DNA of 64,000 bases from Pseudomonas avellanae BPIC 631 (lineage in GTDB: Bacteria > Pseudomonadota > Gammaproteobacteria > Pseudomonadales > Pseudomonadaceae). Below, one piece after another: positions 1 to 12,800 of this stretch (within the stretch, counting starts at the first letter, position 1; every line of letters starts with the position of its first letter). A program made the translations under genes and the position numbers. Below the pieces are notes generated by a model, which saw only the letters and a list, made by a program, of their open reading frames with translations, had not been told where the DNA came from and did no database searches. The DNA lies in contig NZ_ATDK01000046.1 in assembly GCF_000444135.1 (NCBI RefSeq), positions 16,914 through 80,913 of the forward strand, in the 5' to 3' direction.

Positions 1-3000
1 CGACTGGTCACGCGGCGCTGGCAGGATCAGCGACAGCTCGCTGCGTCCGGCACCGGCCAGCGCGGCAGCAACGGCTGCCAGTTCACCCAGCGCAAAGAGT
101 TCGCCCAGTGGCAATTCCATGCCCAGTTGCTGGCGAACCTGAGAAACCATGCGCATGGCCAGCAGGGAATGCCCGCCCATGTCGAAAAAGTGATCGTGGC
201 GGCCGACCCGCTCTACCTGCAACACTTCGGCCCAGATTTGCGCCAGGGCGATTTCAATGTCACCCTGCGGTGGTTCGTAGGCAAGCCCCAGCAGCGAGGA
301 GTGATCCGGTTCAGGCAATGCACGGCGGTCCAGCTTGCCATTGGCGGTCAACGGCAGCGCGGTCAGCTCGATGAAGGCCACCGGGACCATATAATCCGGC
401 AGGTTGGCCTGCATGTGCGCACGCATCTGTTCCGGCGCGGGCGCTTCGACGTCCTGTTGGCTGGTGAAATAGGCGACCAGGCGCACATTGCCCGGCTCGT
501 CTTCGCGGGCCAGCACCACCGCTTCCCTGATCCCCGGCAATTGGTGCAGGCAATTGACGATCTCGCCCAGTTCGATACGGAAACCACGGATCTTGACCTG
601 GTCATCGTTGCGCCCCAGGCATTCCAGTTGCCCGTCGTCCAGCCAGCGGCCCAGATCGCCCGTGCGGTACATCATGGCACCGGGCTGATCGCTGAGCGGG
701 TCGGCAATAAATTTCTCGGCGGTCAGCTCCGGGCGGTTCAGATACCCCAAGGCAACGCCGTCGCCACCGATGTACAGCTCGCCGATCACACCCAGCGGCG
801 CCAGGCGTTGCTGAGCGTTCAGCACGTAAACCCGAGTGTTGCCGATGGGGCGGCCGATAGGCACTGATTCGGCGCTGCTTGCCAGCGACCGAGCATCGTA
901 AGCAGTCGCGAAGGTGGTGGTCTCGGTCGGGCCGTAACCGTTCAACAAATGCAGGCCCGGCGCCTGGGCCAGCAGTGCCCGAAAGCTTGCCGGGTCGGCG
1001 CGTTCGCCACCTGAAATCAGCACTCGCAAGCCGCAGAGCGCCTCAGGAATCATTTGCACGTACTGGTTGAACAGCGCCGTGGTGAGAAACAGCACGCTGA
1101 CGTTGCCGTGACGCAAGGCTGCGCTGAAGCGCGCCGGGTCGATCAGCGTGGTGTGTTCGATCACAAACAGCTGCCCGCCGTTGAGCAAGGCACCCCAGAC
1201 TTCCATGGTGCTGGCATCGAACGCCGGGTTGGACGCAAACGCGATGCTGTCCTGTTCGTTGAACTCGGCATAGCCGTTGTTCAACACCAGCCGGACGATG
1301 CCGCGATGGCCGACGCGCACACCTTTTGGTGCCCCGGTGGAGCCCGAGGTGTACATGACGTAAGCCGCTGTGTCCGCGCCTTGCGGCAAGCCCGGATCAT
1401 GCGCGGGCTGATCGTCCAGGTGCAGTTGGTCCAGATCGATGCGCTGCACCGACGTGGCAATAGACATGGCGCTCTGCGTCAACACGCATTTCGCCTGGCA
1501 GTCGTCGAGCATGTAGTGCTGCCGCTCGGCAGGCGCATTGACATCCAGCGGTACATAGGTTGCCGCGCACTTGCCGATGGCCAACTGGCTGATCAGCAGT
1601 TCCAGCGAGCGTGGCAGCAGAATCGCCACATGCTCATCAGGCCGTACGCCCTGCCCCAGCAGGTAATGCGCAAGGTGGTTGGCGCGTTCGTTCAACTCGC
1701 CGTACGTCAGCGAACGACGACCATGCACGGCCGCAATGGCCTGCGGATGAAGTGCTGCGCGACGCTCGAACAGGCGGTGCACGGGCTGCTCGCGGGGGTA
1801 TTCACGGTGGGTATCGTTGAACGTGGTCAGCAGTTGCTCGTGCTCAGCCTCCGGCAGCACCGACGATTCGATCAGCGTGGTTTTCGGTGGTTGTTGCAGT
1901 GCCTGCACCAGATGCACAAGGGCCTGTTGCAGATAAGCGCAGATCCGTTGCGGATCAATACCCGGTGCCGCCTGGACCGTCAGGCCGAAATCATCGCCGA
2001 AGTCATCGATACACACGGTCAGCGGGTAGTTGCTGCGCTCTTCTGCGTGGATGACCTCAATGCCTTGCCATGCGGCGCTGCTCGCCGGGTCATCGACCTG
2101 CGACGCCGCGCTGTGACGGTAATTGAGCAGCGTATTGAACAACGGCGCGCCAGCCGGCAAGGCGCTGCAGCGCTGAACCAGTGCCAGCTGAGCATGCTCG
2201 TGGGCGAGCATGCCGACCAGACGCCCGTGCAGGTCGAGCACCGCACTGCGCGCGCTGTGCCCGGCCAGGTCCATGCGCAGCGGCAAGGTATTGATAAACA
2301 CACCCAGAGCGCGCTCACCGCCTTCACCCCCGCGCAAACGCCCAAGCAGCACGGTGCCGAACACCACGCTGTCGCGCCCGGACAACTGCCCCAGCACCTG
2401 GGCCCAGGCCAGGTGCATCAAGGTGGCGGCGCTGACACTCAACTGCCTGGCCTGATCGCGCACCTGGCTGCACAGGGCGCTGTCCAGTGTGAGCCGGGCC
2501 TCGCCAGGAATCTGCTCGGCGGAGGTCATTGCCAGACCGTAAGGCAAGGTCGGCTCATCGACATCGCCCAGTTGCGCGCGGAAGAACGCTTCATGGGCGT
2601 CATCGCCAGGCCCTTGCAGGACGTGGGCGATGTAGTTGCGGTACGGCACGGGGGCGGCGAGTCCGGCTTCGTTGCCCAGCAGTATGGCCTGTAACTCGTG
2701 GCTCAATACGTCAAGGGCGATGTGGTCCATGATCACATGGTGGTAGCGCAGCACCGCAGTGATCCTCTGGTTGTCCGGGTCATGGGCATACACCAGATGC
2801 AGCAGCGGCGCTTGAGTCAGTTCCATGCGCGGCGCATTGAAAAGCTCTGGCAAGGCCGTCTCTTGAAGGCGCAGCGGGGCCTGCCGCCAGATCACCTGAA
2901 CCGGCGCTTGCAGACCTTCCCAGCACAACGCAGTGCGCAGAACGTCGTTGCGCTCGATCACCCGCTGCAAGGCCTGGCAAAAAGCGTCCAGACGCGACGC

Positions 3001-6000
3001 GTCGGCGAACGCGAACTGCGGTTGCAACAGATAGGGATCGCGGTCCCCGGCTGTCAGGTGGTGATAAAGAATGCCGGTCTGCAAGGGGCCCAGCGGATAG
3101 ATATCCTGCACATTGGCGGCCCCGCCCGGCACCTGCGCAACGATACGGTCGATGGCGGCCTGATCCAGCGCTACCAAAGGCAGCAGTTCGGGGGTGATGT
3201 GCTGGCAATGCGCGTCGATCAGGTTGGCCGGCACCTGGATTTCGCTGTCGCGACCCACCGCCTCAGCTAGCGCGGCCAGCGTTGGCTGAACGAAAAGAAC
3301 GCGAATGTCCGCTCTCATGTCCAGACGGCGCATGCGCGCAATCAGGGTCACGGCGAGCAGCGAATGACCGCCCAGTTCAAAGAAATTATCCTGCCGACCG
3401 ACCTGCTCCACGTGCAGCAGCTCCGCCCAGAGGCTGGCCAGAGCGATTTCGACCGCGCCGTGCGGCGCTTCATAGGCCCGGCTGGCGAGGCTGTCGCGAT
3501 CCGGTGCTGGCAGGCTTTTGCGGTCCAGTTTGCCATTCGCCGTCATCGGTAGGCCGGCAAGCCGTACAAAGGCCGCAGGCACCATGTAATCAGGCAGCAA
3601 CCCCGACAGCCAGGTGCGTAACTGCTCGATATCCAGTCCGGTCTGGCCTTCAGCACAGGTGTAGTAGCCCACCAGTCGCTTGTCTCCGGGCACATCCTCG
3701 CGCGCCACGACCACAGCGTCGAGAACCTGCGGATGATCATTCAAGCGAGACGCGATCTCACCCAGCTCGATACGAAAGCCGCGAATCTTGACTTGCTCGT
3801 CGTTGCGGCCCAGGTATTCCAGGCTACCGTCGGCCATCCAGCGCGCCAGGTCACCGGTCCGGTAAATGCGCGCATCTGCGGCGTGGCTGAACGGGTTGTC
3901 GAGGAAACGTTCGGCCGTCAGTGCGTCACGGTTCAGGTAGCCGCGTGCCACGCCGGCGCCGCCGACATACAGCTCACCGACCACACCGAGCGGCACCGGC
4001 TCGCCGCAGGTATCGAGAACATACAGCTGCAAATCGGCAATGCGCTTGCCGATCGGGCTGGCGCCGACACGCTGGGCGTCTTCGGGCTGCACCGGGTAAT
4101 AGGTCACGTGCACGGTGGTTTCGGTGATGCCGTACATGTTCACCAGTTGGGTACCGGCGTTCACGTTGCGGGCGTACCACGGCTTGAGCATCGCGGTTTC
4201 CAGCGCTTCACCGCCAAAAAATCACCTGGCGCAGCGAATGCGCCTGCGGGTTTTCGCCTTGGGCCGCAATCAGTTGGCGGAACGCACTCGGCGTCTGGTT
4301 GAGCACCGTCACCCCGGCGCTGCACAGCAGCGCGTAGAAGTCTTCAGGCGAGCGGCTGACCAGTTGCGGCACGATCAACAGACGTCCGCCGTGCAGCAAC
4401 GCGCCCCAGATTTCCCAGACCGAGAAGTCGAAGGCGAACGAGTGGAACAGCGACCAGACGTCCTGTTCGTTGAAACCGAACCAGTTTTCGGTGGCCGAGA
4501 ACAGACGCGCAACGTTGCGGTGTTCGATCAGCACCCCCTTGGGCTTACCGGTGGAGCCGGAGGTGTAGATCACATACGCCAGGCTCGTGGGCTTGACCGG
4601 CACCTACGGATTACGCTCGGATTCGTCCTGCAAACCGGCATCGTCGAGGCTGATCACCGGCACTTGCGACGCCGGCAAGGCGGCCTGCACCGAACGCTGG
4701 CTCAGTAGCGCCACCGGCGCGCTGTCACCGAGGGTGTAGGCAATGCGCTCCAGCGGGTAAGCCGGGTCCAGGGGCACGTAGGCGGCACCGGCCTTGAGAA
4801 TCCCCAGCAGCCCCGCGATCATTTCCAGGCCGCGATGCGTGCAGATGGCGACACGGTCGTCCTCACCGATGCCCAGGCCGATCAGGCGATGCGCGATTTT
4901 GTTGGCCTGGGCGTTGAGCGTCGCATAGCTCCACGATTGTTCTGCAAAACTCACGGCAATCGCATCCGGCGTGCGCTGCACTTGCGCTTCAAACTGGCTG
5001 TGCAGGGTCTGCCCTTGCGGGTAAACCACGTCGGGTGCATTGAAAACGTCAGTCAACTGCCGACGCTCGGCCTCCGACAACAGCGGAATGTGGTTCACCA
5101 CCGTCTGGCCGTCAGCGACCATGCCACGCAGTATCGCTTGCAGATAACCCAGATAGCGTTCGACGGTGCCGCGGTCAAACAACGCGGTGGCGTATTCCAC
5201 GATGCAGCGGAAATGTTCGGCGCTGTCGCCGACGCTCAGCGCCAGGTCGAATTTTGCGAAAGCGGCCTGATCTTCCAGCGGTTGCAGTTGCAGATCGCCC
5301 AGTTGCAGGTCCAGCCCCTGACTGCCGTCCCAGGTCAGTGATGCCTGGAATAACGGGCTGTGCGCCAGGCTGCGCGGCGGCCGCAGGCGCTCCACCACTT
5401 GCTCGAAAGGCAGGTCCTGATGGTCTTGCGCCGCCACCACGCGGGCCTTGATGCGCGCGAGTAGGGTCACGGCATCCGGCTCGTCGGAGGTGTCGACACG
5501 CACGGCCAGGGTATTGACGAACAGGCCGATCAAGCCTTCGATTTCGGCACGACGGCGGTTGGCCACCGGCATGCCGACAACGACCTCTTCCTGGCCGGAT
5601 AACCGCGCCAGCAATACCGCCCAGGCGCCCATGAACAGCATGAACGGTGTCACCGACTGGGCTTGGCAGAACGTTCTGATGTCAGTGCTCAGGCGCGCAT
5701 CCAGAGTCAGCGCGACGCTGGCCCCGGAGTAGTCCTGATGCGCAGGACGTGGTCGGTCGGTCGGTCGGTAATGTCAGCAACACCGGCGCACCCGTCAGCG
5801 CCTGCTGCCAGTAATCGGCCTTATGGCTCAGGCGTTCGGCGTCCAGCCAGGTGCGTTGCCACACGGCGTAATCGCCATATTGCAGTGCCAGCGGGGGCAG
5901 CGGATCAGCCAGCCCTTGGCTGAACGCCTGATACAGCGCGGTCAGTTCACGGGTCAGTACACCCAGCGACCAGCCGTCGGCAACGATATGGTGCACGGTC

Positions 6001-9000
6001 AGCAGCAGTACGTGACGTTCTTCGGCCAGGCATAGCAAACGACCGCGAACAGGCAGGTCGTGGCGCAGATCGAAGGGCTGCGCGGCTTCTTCCTGGGCTA
6101 CTGCGCGCAAGGCATCGGCGCCGTGACCGCGCAAATCCTGCCAGCAGATGTCCGGCACTGAAGTGACGGGCGCCGCCTGCACCCAGGCGATATCGTCTTC
6201 CTGGCTGAAGCGGCTGCGCAGGCTGTCGTGACGGGCCACGATGCGCTCCAGTGCACGCTTCAGGGCTCGGCTGTCCAGTGGGCCGGTCAGTTTAAGGCCC
6301 AACGAAATGTTGTAGGCGCTGTTGGCGTCTTCCATCTGCGCCATGAACCAGATGCGCTGTTGCGCAGAAGACAACGGCACCGGGCCATTGCGCGGCTGCA
6401 CGTCGATGGCCGGCAACTGGCTGCGCGCAGCGGCGGCCAGGCACTGGGCCACGGCGCTCAACGCGCTGTCGGCGAACAGGTCGCCCAGTGTCAGTTCCAG
6501 CGAGAGACGCTGGCGCACCTGAGACACCATGCGCATGGCCAGCAGCGAATGGCCGCCCAGTTCAAAAAAGCGGTCCTGACGCCCTACCCGCTCGACCTGC
6601 AGCAATTCGCTCCAGATGGCGGCCAATGCGTTTTCCAGATCACCTTGCGGTGCCTGGTATTCCCCGCTGGACAGCGCGCTGCGGTCAGGCACCGGCAAGG
6701 CCCGGCGATCGACCTTGCCGTTGGCCGTCAACGGCCAGCTGTCTAGCCGCACCAGTGCGCTGGGCACCATGTAGGCGGGCAATCGGGCGGCCAGCGCCGT
6801 GCGCAGGTCATCCAGACCGGTGGGCGTTGCATCTGCCCGCTCGGTGAAGTAACCCACCAGACGCGGCTGGCCTGGCTCATCTTCGCGCGCCAGCACCAAT
6901 GCTTCTTCAATGCCCGGAAGCTGGCTGAACTGGCTTTCGATTTCGCCCAGTTCGATGCGTACGCCACGAATCTTCACCTGATCGTCGTTACGACCCAGGT
7001 ACTCAAGCGTGCCATCGGCGTTCCAGCGCGCCAGATCGCCCGTACGGTACATGCGCGCTTGCGGCTGCTCGGCGAACGGATCGCGCAGAAAGCGCTCAGC
7101 GGTCAGTTGCGGCTGGTTCAGGTAGCCACGCGCAACACTCTCGCCGCCGATGTACAGCTCGCCGGCCACCCCGAACGGGACCAGCTTGTGCTGGCTGTCC
7201 AGCAGGTACACCGAGGTGTTGGCGATCGGTTTGCCGATGTCCAGGCTACCGTCAGGCAACAAACGGCCTGAGGTGGCGACCACGGTGGTTTCGGTCGGGC
7301 CATAGTTGTTGATCACGGCAAAGCCCGGATCGCGATGAAACTGACGCAAACGGTCGCCGCCAATCAGCAGCGTGCGCAGCGTCGGGTGACGCAGGTCACG
7401 GCTGAATGCGTATTCCGCGACCGGGGTCGGCAGGAACGCGACCTGCAGCGGCTGAGCCAGCCACCAGTCGAGCAGCGCATCAAGCTGTTCGTTGCCGATG
7501 TCAGCTGGCGGCAGGTGCAGCGTGGCCCCGGCACACAAGGCTGGCCAGACTTCCCAGGCCATCGCGTCGAAGCCAAACCCCGCCACGCTGGCGGTATGGC
7601 TGCCGGCACGCAAGTCAAACGCCTCGCAGTGCCAGTCGATCAGGTTGTTCAGCGTGCGGTGTTCGACCATCACGCCTTTGGGCTGCCCGGTCGAGCCGGA
7701 GGTGTAGATCACGTAGGCCAGATGGCTTGACGTCAACTCGGCGAGCTGTGGGTTGCTGGTGTGTGCTGGCCAGTCCGAACGCTCAAGGTCGATCAGCGTT
7801 GCTTTCGGCCCCGGCAGGCTCAGCCCTTCAAGGCGGGGCAGCAACGAAGGTTGCGTCAGCACCGCCACCGGCGCGCTGTCGGTCAGCAGGTAGGCCACGC
7901 GCTCGTCCGGGTGGGTCGGGTCGATGGGCACGTAGCCAGCACCGGATTTGAGCACCGCCAGCAGGCTGACCAGTGTCTCCAAACCCCGCCTGGCGACCAC
8001 CGCAACGCGGTCGTCCGGGCGTACGCCGAGGCTGATCAGGTGATGCGCAAGGGCGTTGGCGCGCTGGTTCAGTTCTTCATAGCTCAGGCAGTGCTCGCCC
8101 ACTTGCGCGGCGATGGCGTCCGGGCGCGCCTGGGCCTGTTGTTCGATGCGCTGGTGCAAGGTCAGTGCGCATTGGTACTCGGCATAGTGGTCGTTGAAGC
8201 CTTGCAGCAACTGCGCACGCTCACTGGCGGGCACGATATCAAGCTGCGCGACCGGCATCTGCGGCGTCTGCTCAAGCGCATCGATCACGCTTTCCATGGC
8301 CCGTTGCAGGTAGGCGCAGAGGCGTTGCGGCTCGATGCCCGAGGACGTTTGCGCAGTGAAGCCGAACGCCTCGCCCAGGTCATCGACGCTCAGCACCAGC
8401 GGGTAGTTGCTGCGCTCCTGCGCCTGCAGCACTTCAATGCCCTGCCAGGTTTCGCCGGACGCCTGCGCCGGTGCGCTGTGGCGATAATTGAGCAAGGCGT
8501 TGAACAGCGGCGTCGGCGCTTGTACACCGCTGCACCGCTGAGCCAGCGCCAGCGGTGCATGTTCGTGGCGCATCAGGGCGGTCAGGCGCTGGTGGGTGGC
8601 GCGCACGGCGGCAGGCACGTCTTGATCGCCAAGATCAAGACGCAGCGGCAACGTATTGATGAAAATGCCCAGCGCCCGCTCCGTGGCCTCGGCGCCCAGC
8701 AGGCGGCCCATCAGCACGGTGCCGAACACCACGCGCGGCTGCCCCGTCAGGCCTGCCAGCACCTGTGCCCAGCCCAGATGGAACAGACTGGCGACGCTGA
8801 CCCCGAGGGTTCGCGCTTGCGTGCGCAAGCGCTGGCACAGCAGCAGGTCAAACGTAATGCTGTGCTCTTCAAGGTCATCGCCGTCGCCGCTCAGGTCTTG
8901 CAGGCCATAAGCCAGCGTCGGCTCGTCGAGGTCGGCGAGCATCTCGCGGAAAAACGTTTCGTGTTCTTCTTCGCTGACACCCAGCAGCGCCTGCCCCACG

Positions 9001-9800
9001 TAGTTGCGAAACGGCACCGGCACACCCAGCGCGTCGGCCTGGCCGAGCAGGCAGGCCTGTATTTCATGGCGCACCACTTCAAGGGCGCTGTGGTCCATCG
9101 CGATGTGGTGGAACAGCAGCGTGGCCTTCACCCCGTGGCCGTCCGCAGGCGCGGATTCATGACAGACCAGACGCATCAGCGGTGCCTGGCCCAGGTCCAT
9201 CGTGCTGCCTTCGCCCGTCGATACCTTGTCGACCTTCAGTTCAGCGTGACGCCAGACCACCTGCACCGGGGTTTCCAGCCCGGCCCAATGCACGGAGGTG
9301 CGCAGGATGTCGTGGCGATCGATGACCGTTTGCAGCGCCTGGGCGAACGCCTCCAGACGTGGCTGATCGGAAAAAGCGAACTGCACCTGCATGACATACG
9401 GATCGCCCTGAGTGGCGGTCACGTGGTGATACAAAATGCCCTGCTGCAAGGGCGCCAGCGGATAAAGGTCCTGCACATTGGCAGCCCCTCCCGGTATCAG
9501 ATCGAGCAAACGATCAATCGCGCCTTGGTCAAGCTCGACCAGCGTCAGCATCTCGGGCGTGATCCGCTCGCAGCCCGGCACGATGCCATTGGCCGGTAAC
9601 ACCAGCGCCCCGCGTTTGCCACTGCGGTAATCGCCCTGTTCGATGAGTTCGATCAGCGCCGGCTTGTGGGCGCGCAAATGGTCCAGCAAGCCGTTGTCGC
9701 TCAAGGCACGGCGATTGCCCTGCACCACCAGTTGTCCATCCTTGACCGTCAATTGGATATCGTGAGCTTTGAGTGTTGCCAGGAGTTCGTTGATGCTCAC
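1..9800 (-). pseudogene. syfB: Lipopeptide NRPS SyfB-like, modules 4 to 6 and start of 7, disrupted and cut by the window edge
   Basis: This is the second synthetase of a syringafactin-type lipopeptide. It starts with GTG in a GTGA overlap with the syfA stop. Residues 1-60 look like a TubC-type docking domain. Module 4 follows: a condensation (C) domain with the dual epimerisation/condensation motif HHVTATQGD, an adenylation (A) domain with code DAWFLGNV (Leu), and a carrier domain (LGGHSLL near residue 1083). Module 5 has an ordinary C domain with HHIVADG and an A domain with code DFWNIGM (Thr). Module 6 has C, an A domain with a Val/Ile-like code (about DAMFIGG), and a carrier domain near 150-175. 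The start of another C domain reaches base 1. Three lesions break the frame: a four-base repeat gain at 5753-5768, a TAG at 4604-4606, and an extra A in the run 4216-4221. Outside these points the protein reads cleanly, so decay is recent or partly artefactual. The thioesterases should lie to the left of the window. Confidence 0.88.
5751..5769. repeat. Four-unit TCGG tetranucleotide repeat inside syfB causing a frameshift
   Basis: The plus strand has four perfect TCGG units at 5753-5768 with partial flanking copies, read as CCGA units in the gene. The tract encodes the conserved LPTDRP stretch just after the start of a condensation domain. With four units the frame leaves the family sequence and stops at 5682. 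With three units it would read LPTDRPRPAHQDYSG and run on into the rest of the gene. A one-unit gain by strand slippage explains the break. Confidence 0.85.
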
Positions 9801-12800
9801 AGGATAATCTCCATGTTTTCTGTGATGGCTGCGTAGCCGGCCAGCGTAGGTTGTTCGAAGAGTGCCCGGACATCGGCCTCGATGCCTTCCTGGCGCAAGC
9901 GCGCCGTCAGGCTTACCGCCAGCAGCGAGTGGCCGCCCAGTTCGAAAAAGTTGTCGTGCCGCCCGACCTGCTCGACACCGAGCAGTTCGGCCCAGAGGCT
10001 GGCCAAGAGGGTTTCGGTCTCGCCTTGCGGTGCCTCGTAAGGCCGGGTCAGCAGTGCGTCGACGCCCGGTGCAGGCAGAGCCTTGCGATCCAGCTTGCCG
10101 TTGGGGGCCAGCGGCATCTCGTGCAGGTGCACATAGAGGGCCGGCACCATGTAATCGGGCAGTTGCGCGCGCAACAGCTCGCGCAAGGTCTCGATGGGCA
10201 GCAGCGTGCTGGTGTAATAGGCCACCAGTCGCTGGCCGCCCGGTGGCTCGTCACGCACCAGCACCACCGCTTGTTGAATGTCTGGGTGGGCGGTCAGGCA
10301 GGCCTGAATATCACCCGGCTCGATACGCAGGCCGTGGATTTTCACCTGATCGTCGTTGCGCCCCAGAAACTCCAGTAGGCCGTCCGCCCGCTGACGCACC
10401 AGATCGCCACTGCGGTACAAGCGGTCGCCACGGACAAACGGGCTGTCGATGAAACGCTCGGCATCCGCTTGCGGCAGGTTCAGGTAACCGCGTGTCACAC
10501 CGGCCCCGCCAATGTGCAACTGGCCGCTCACCCCTTGCGGCACGGGATGGTCTTGCGCATCGAGCACATACAGGCGGGTGTTGCTGATCGGCCGACCGAT
10601 GGGCAATACGCTGCCTGGCACGGGCTGATGAGGCTCCAGGGTCCAGACGCTGCAATCCACCGTGGTTTCGGTCGGGCCATAAACGTTGTGCAGGCGCACC
10701 TGCGGCAGCCGCTGGCGTAACTGTTCGGCCAGCGCGACGGTCAATTCGCCACCGCCGCAAACAATGTCGGTCAGGCTGTGGCACTCGCGGCTTTGCGGCA
10801 GGTCGAGAAACTGCTGCAACAGCACGGGCACGAACTGCACCACGCTGATCTTGCGTTCCTGAATCACCTGGGCCACATAAGCCGGATCGCGTTGGCCATC
10901 AGGGCGCGCCAGGACCAGCGGAATGCCGCTGCTCAACGGCCAGAAAATCTCCCAGACCGACGCGTCGAAACTGATGGGGGTTTTGTGCAGCAGCGCCGAA
11001 CCCGAGCTCGGCGGGCACAGCTGTGAGCTCCACTGCACCAGGTTGCTGACGTTGCGATGCTCGACCATCACCCCTTTTGGCGTACCGGTGGAGCCGGAGG
11101 TGTAGATGACATACGCCAGGTGGTTCGGCGTCAGGTCGGCGACGCGAGGATTGGCAAAGCGCTGCATGTCCCAGTTGGCGCTGTCCAGATCGACACGCGG
11201 TGTACCTTCATCGTCGAGCAGTGCGCGGGTGCTCGCCTGTGTCAGGAGCACGACGGGCGCGCTGTCCTTGAACATGTAGTGCAGGCGTTCGCGCGGATAA
11301 CTCGGGTCCAGCGGCACATAAGCACCACCGGCCTTGAGGATCGCCAGCAGGCCGACCACCATACCAACGCCGCGCTCGACACAAATCGCTACGCGGTCGT
11401 CAGGACGTACACCCAGCTTGATCAGGTGATGAGCCAGGCAGTTGGCCTGTTCGTTGAGCTGCCGATAGGTCAATTGCGAACGTCCGGCGCGCACTGCGAC
11501 CGCCTGCGGGGTGCGCGCAACCTGGGCTTCAAACAGGCCCTGCAGGGTTTGCTGCAAGTCGTGATGCACGTCAGTGGCGTTGAAATCGACCAGCAAGCGC
11601 TGGCGCTCGTCGGCAGGCAGCACCGGCAGGCGCTGGAGTGGCAGATCCGGCTGATTCTCCAGCGCGTCGCGCATGCCGGCCAGCACCTGTTGCACATAGC
11701 CGCAGATACGCCGGGCGCCGATTTCGGCTGGCACCGTGACGCTCAGGCGCAGGCTTTCGCCCAGATCATCGACGTTGAGGCTTAGTGGATAGTTGGTGTG
11801 TTTTTCGCTGGCGAGAATGTTCAGGCCCTGCCAGGCATCGTGCTGTGCATCCTGGCGCGCCTGGCCTGCGGCATGGCGATAGTTGAGGATTGCGCTGAAC
11901 AACGGCAGCGGCGCGGCCACCCCACTCCAGCGCTGCGCCTGGGCCAGCGAAGCGTGCTCGTGGCCGAGCAATTGGGCCAGACGGGCATGTGTGGCGCGGG
12001 CGCCGTCGCGCACGCCGACGTTGTCCAGATCGATACGCAGCGGCAGGGTATTGATGAAAATGCCCATGCCTCGGTCGGCACCCGCCCCGCCTTGCAAGCG
12101 ACCCAGCAGCACCGTGCCGAAAACCACGCGCGGGTTACCGGTGGCAGCGGCCAGTACGCGACCCCATGCCAGATGAAGCAGGCTGGCAACGCTGCCCCCC
12201 AATTGCCGCGCCTGACTGCGCAGCCCGCGTAACAGTGCGTCGGGCACTACCTGCTGCGCTTCCTCGATGGAACGGCTGTCACCCTGCACATCGCGCAGGT
12301 CGAACGGCAGGGTTGGCTCGTCGATGTCGCCCAGTTGCTCGCGGAAATACGTTTCGTGCTCGGCTTCGCTGACGCCCATTCGTGCCTGCGCCACATAGTT
12401 GCGATACGGCACGGCGGGCAGCGTAGGGCCGGGCTCGCCGCGCAGGTGAGCGAGCATTTCCTCGCGCATGACTTCAAGGGCCGTGGCATCCACCACGATG
12501 TGATGGAACTGTAATGTTGCCGACAGGCTAGGGCCGGTTACGTCCGGGCTGTAGAGCAGGCGAATCAGCGGCGCACCCGCAAGGTCCATGCGTGCCGTGC
12601 CTGCTTCGGCGTCAACCTGCGTCGGCGCAACGCGCTCGACAGTCAGATCGGCGTGCCGCCAGACCACCTGTTGCGGCACCTCCAGCCCTTGCCAGACAAT
12701 TGCGGTACGCAGACTGTCGTGGCGCGCGATGACCGTGCGCAAGGCAGCGGCGACAGCGTTCAGCCGCTCCAGGCTGTCAACATTGATGCGCAATTGCAGC

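Noticed and set aside
1054..2694. A 546-codon open frame on the plus strand
   Set aside because: It lies antisense to the syfB adenylation and condensation domains, which read perfectly on the other strand. Long antisense frames are common in GC-rich synthetase genes, and the translation has no domain.
7761..9599. A 612-codon open frame on the plus strand
   Set aside because: Antisense shadow of syfB module 4, with a low-complexity His/Gln/Arg-rich translation.
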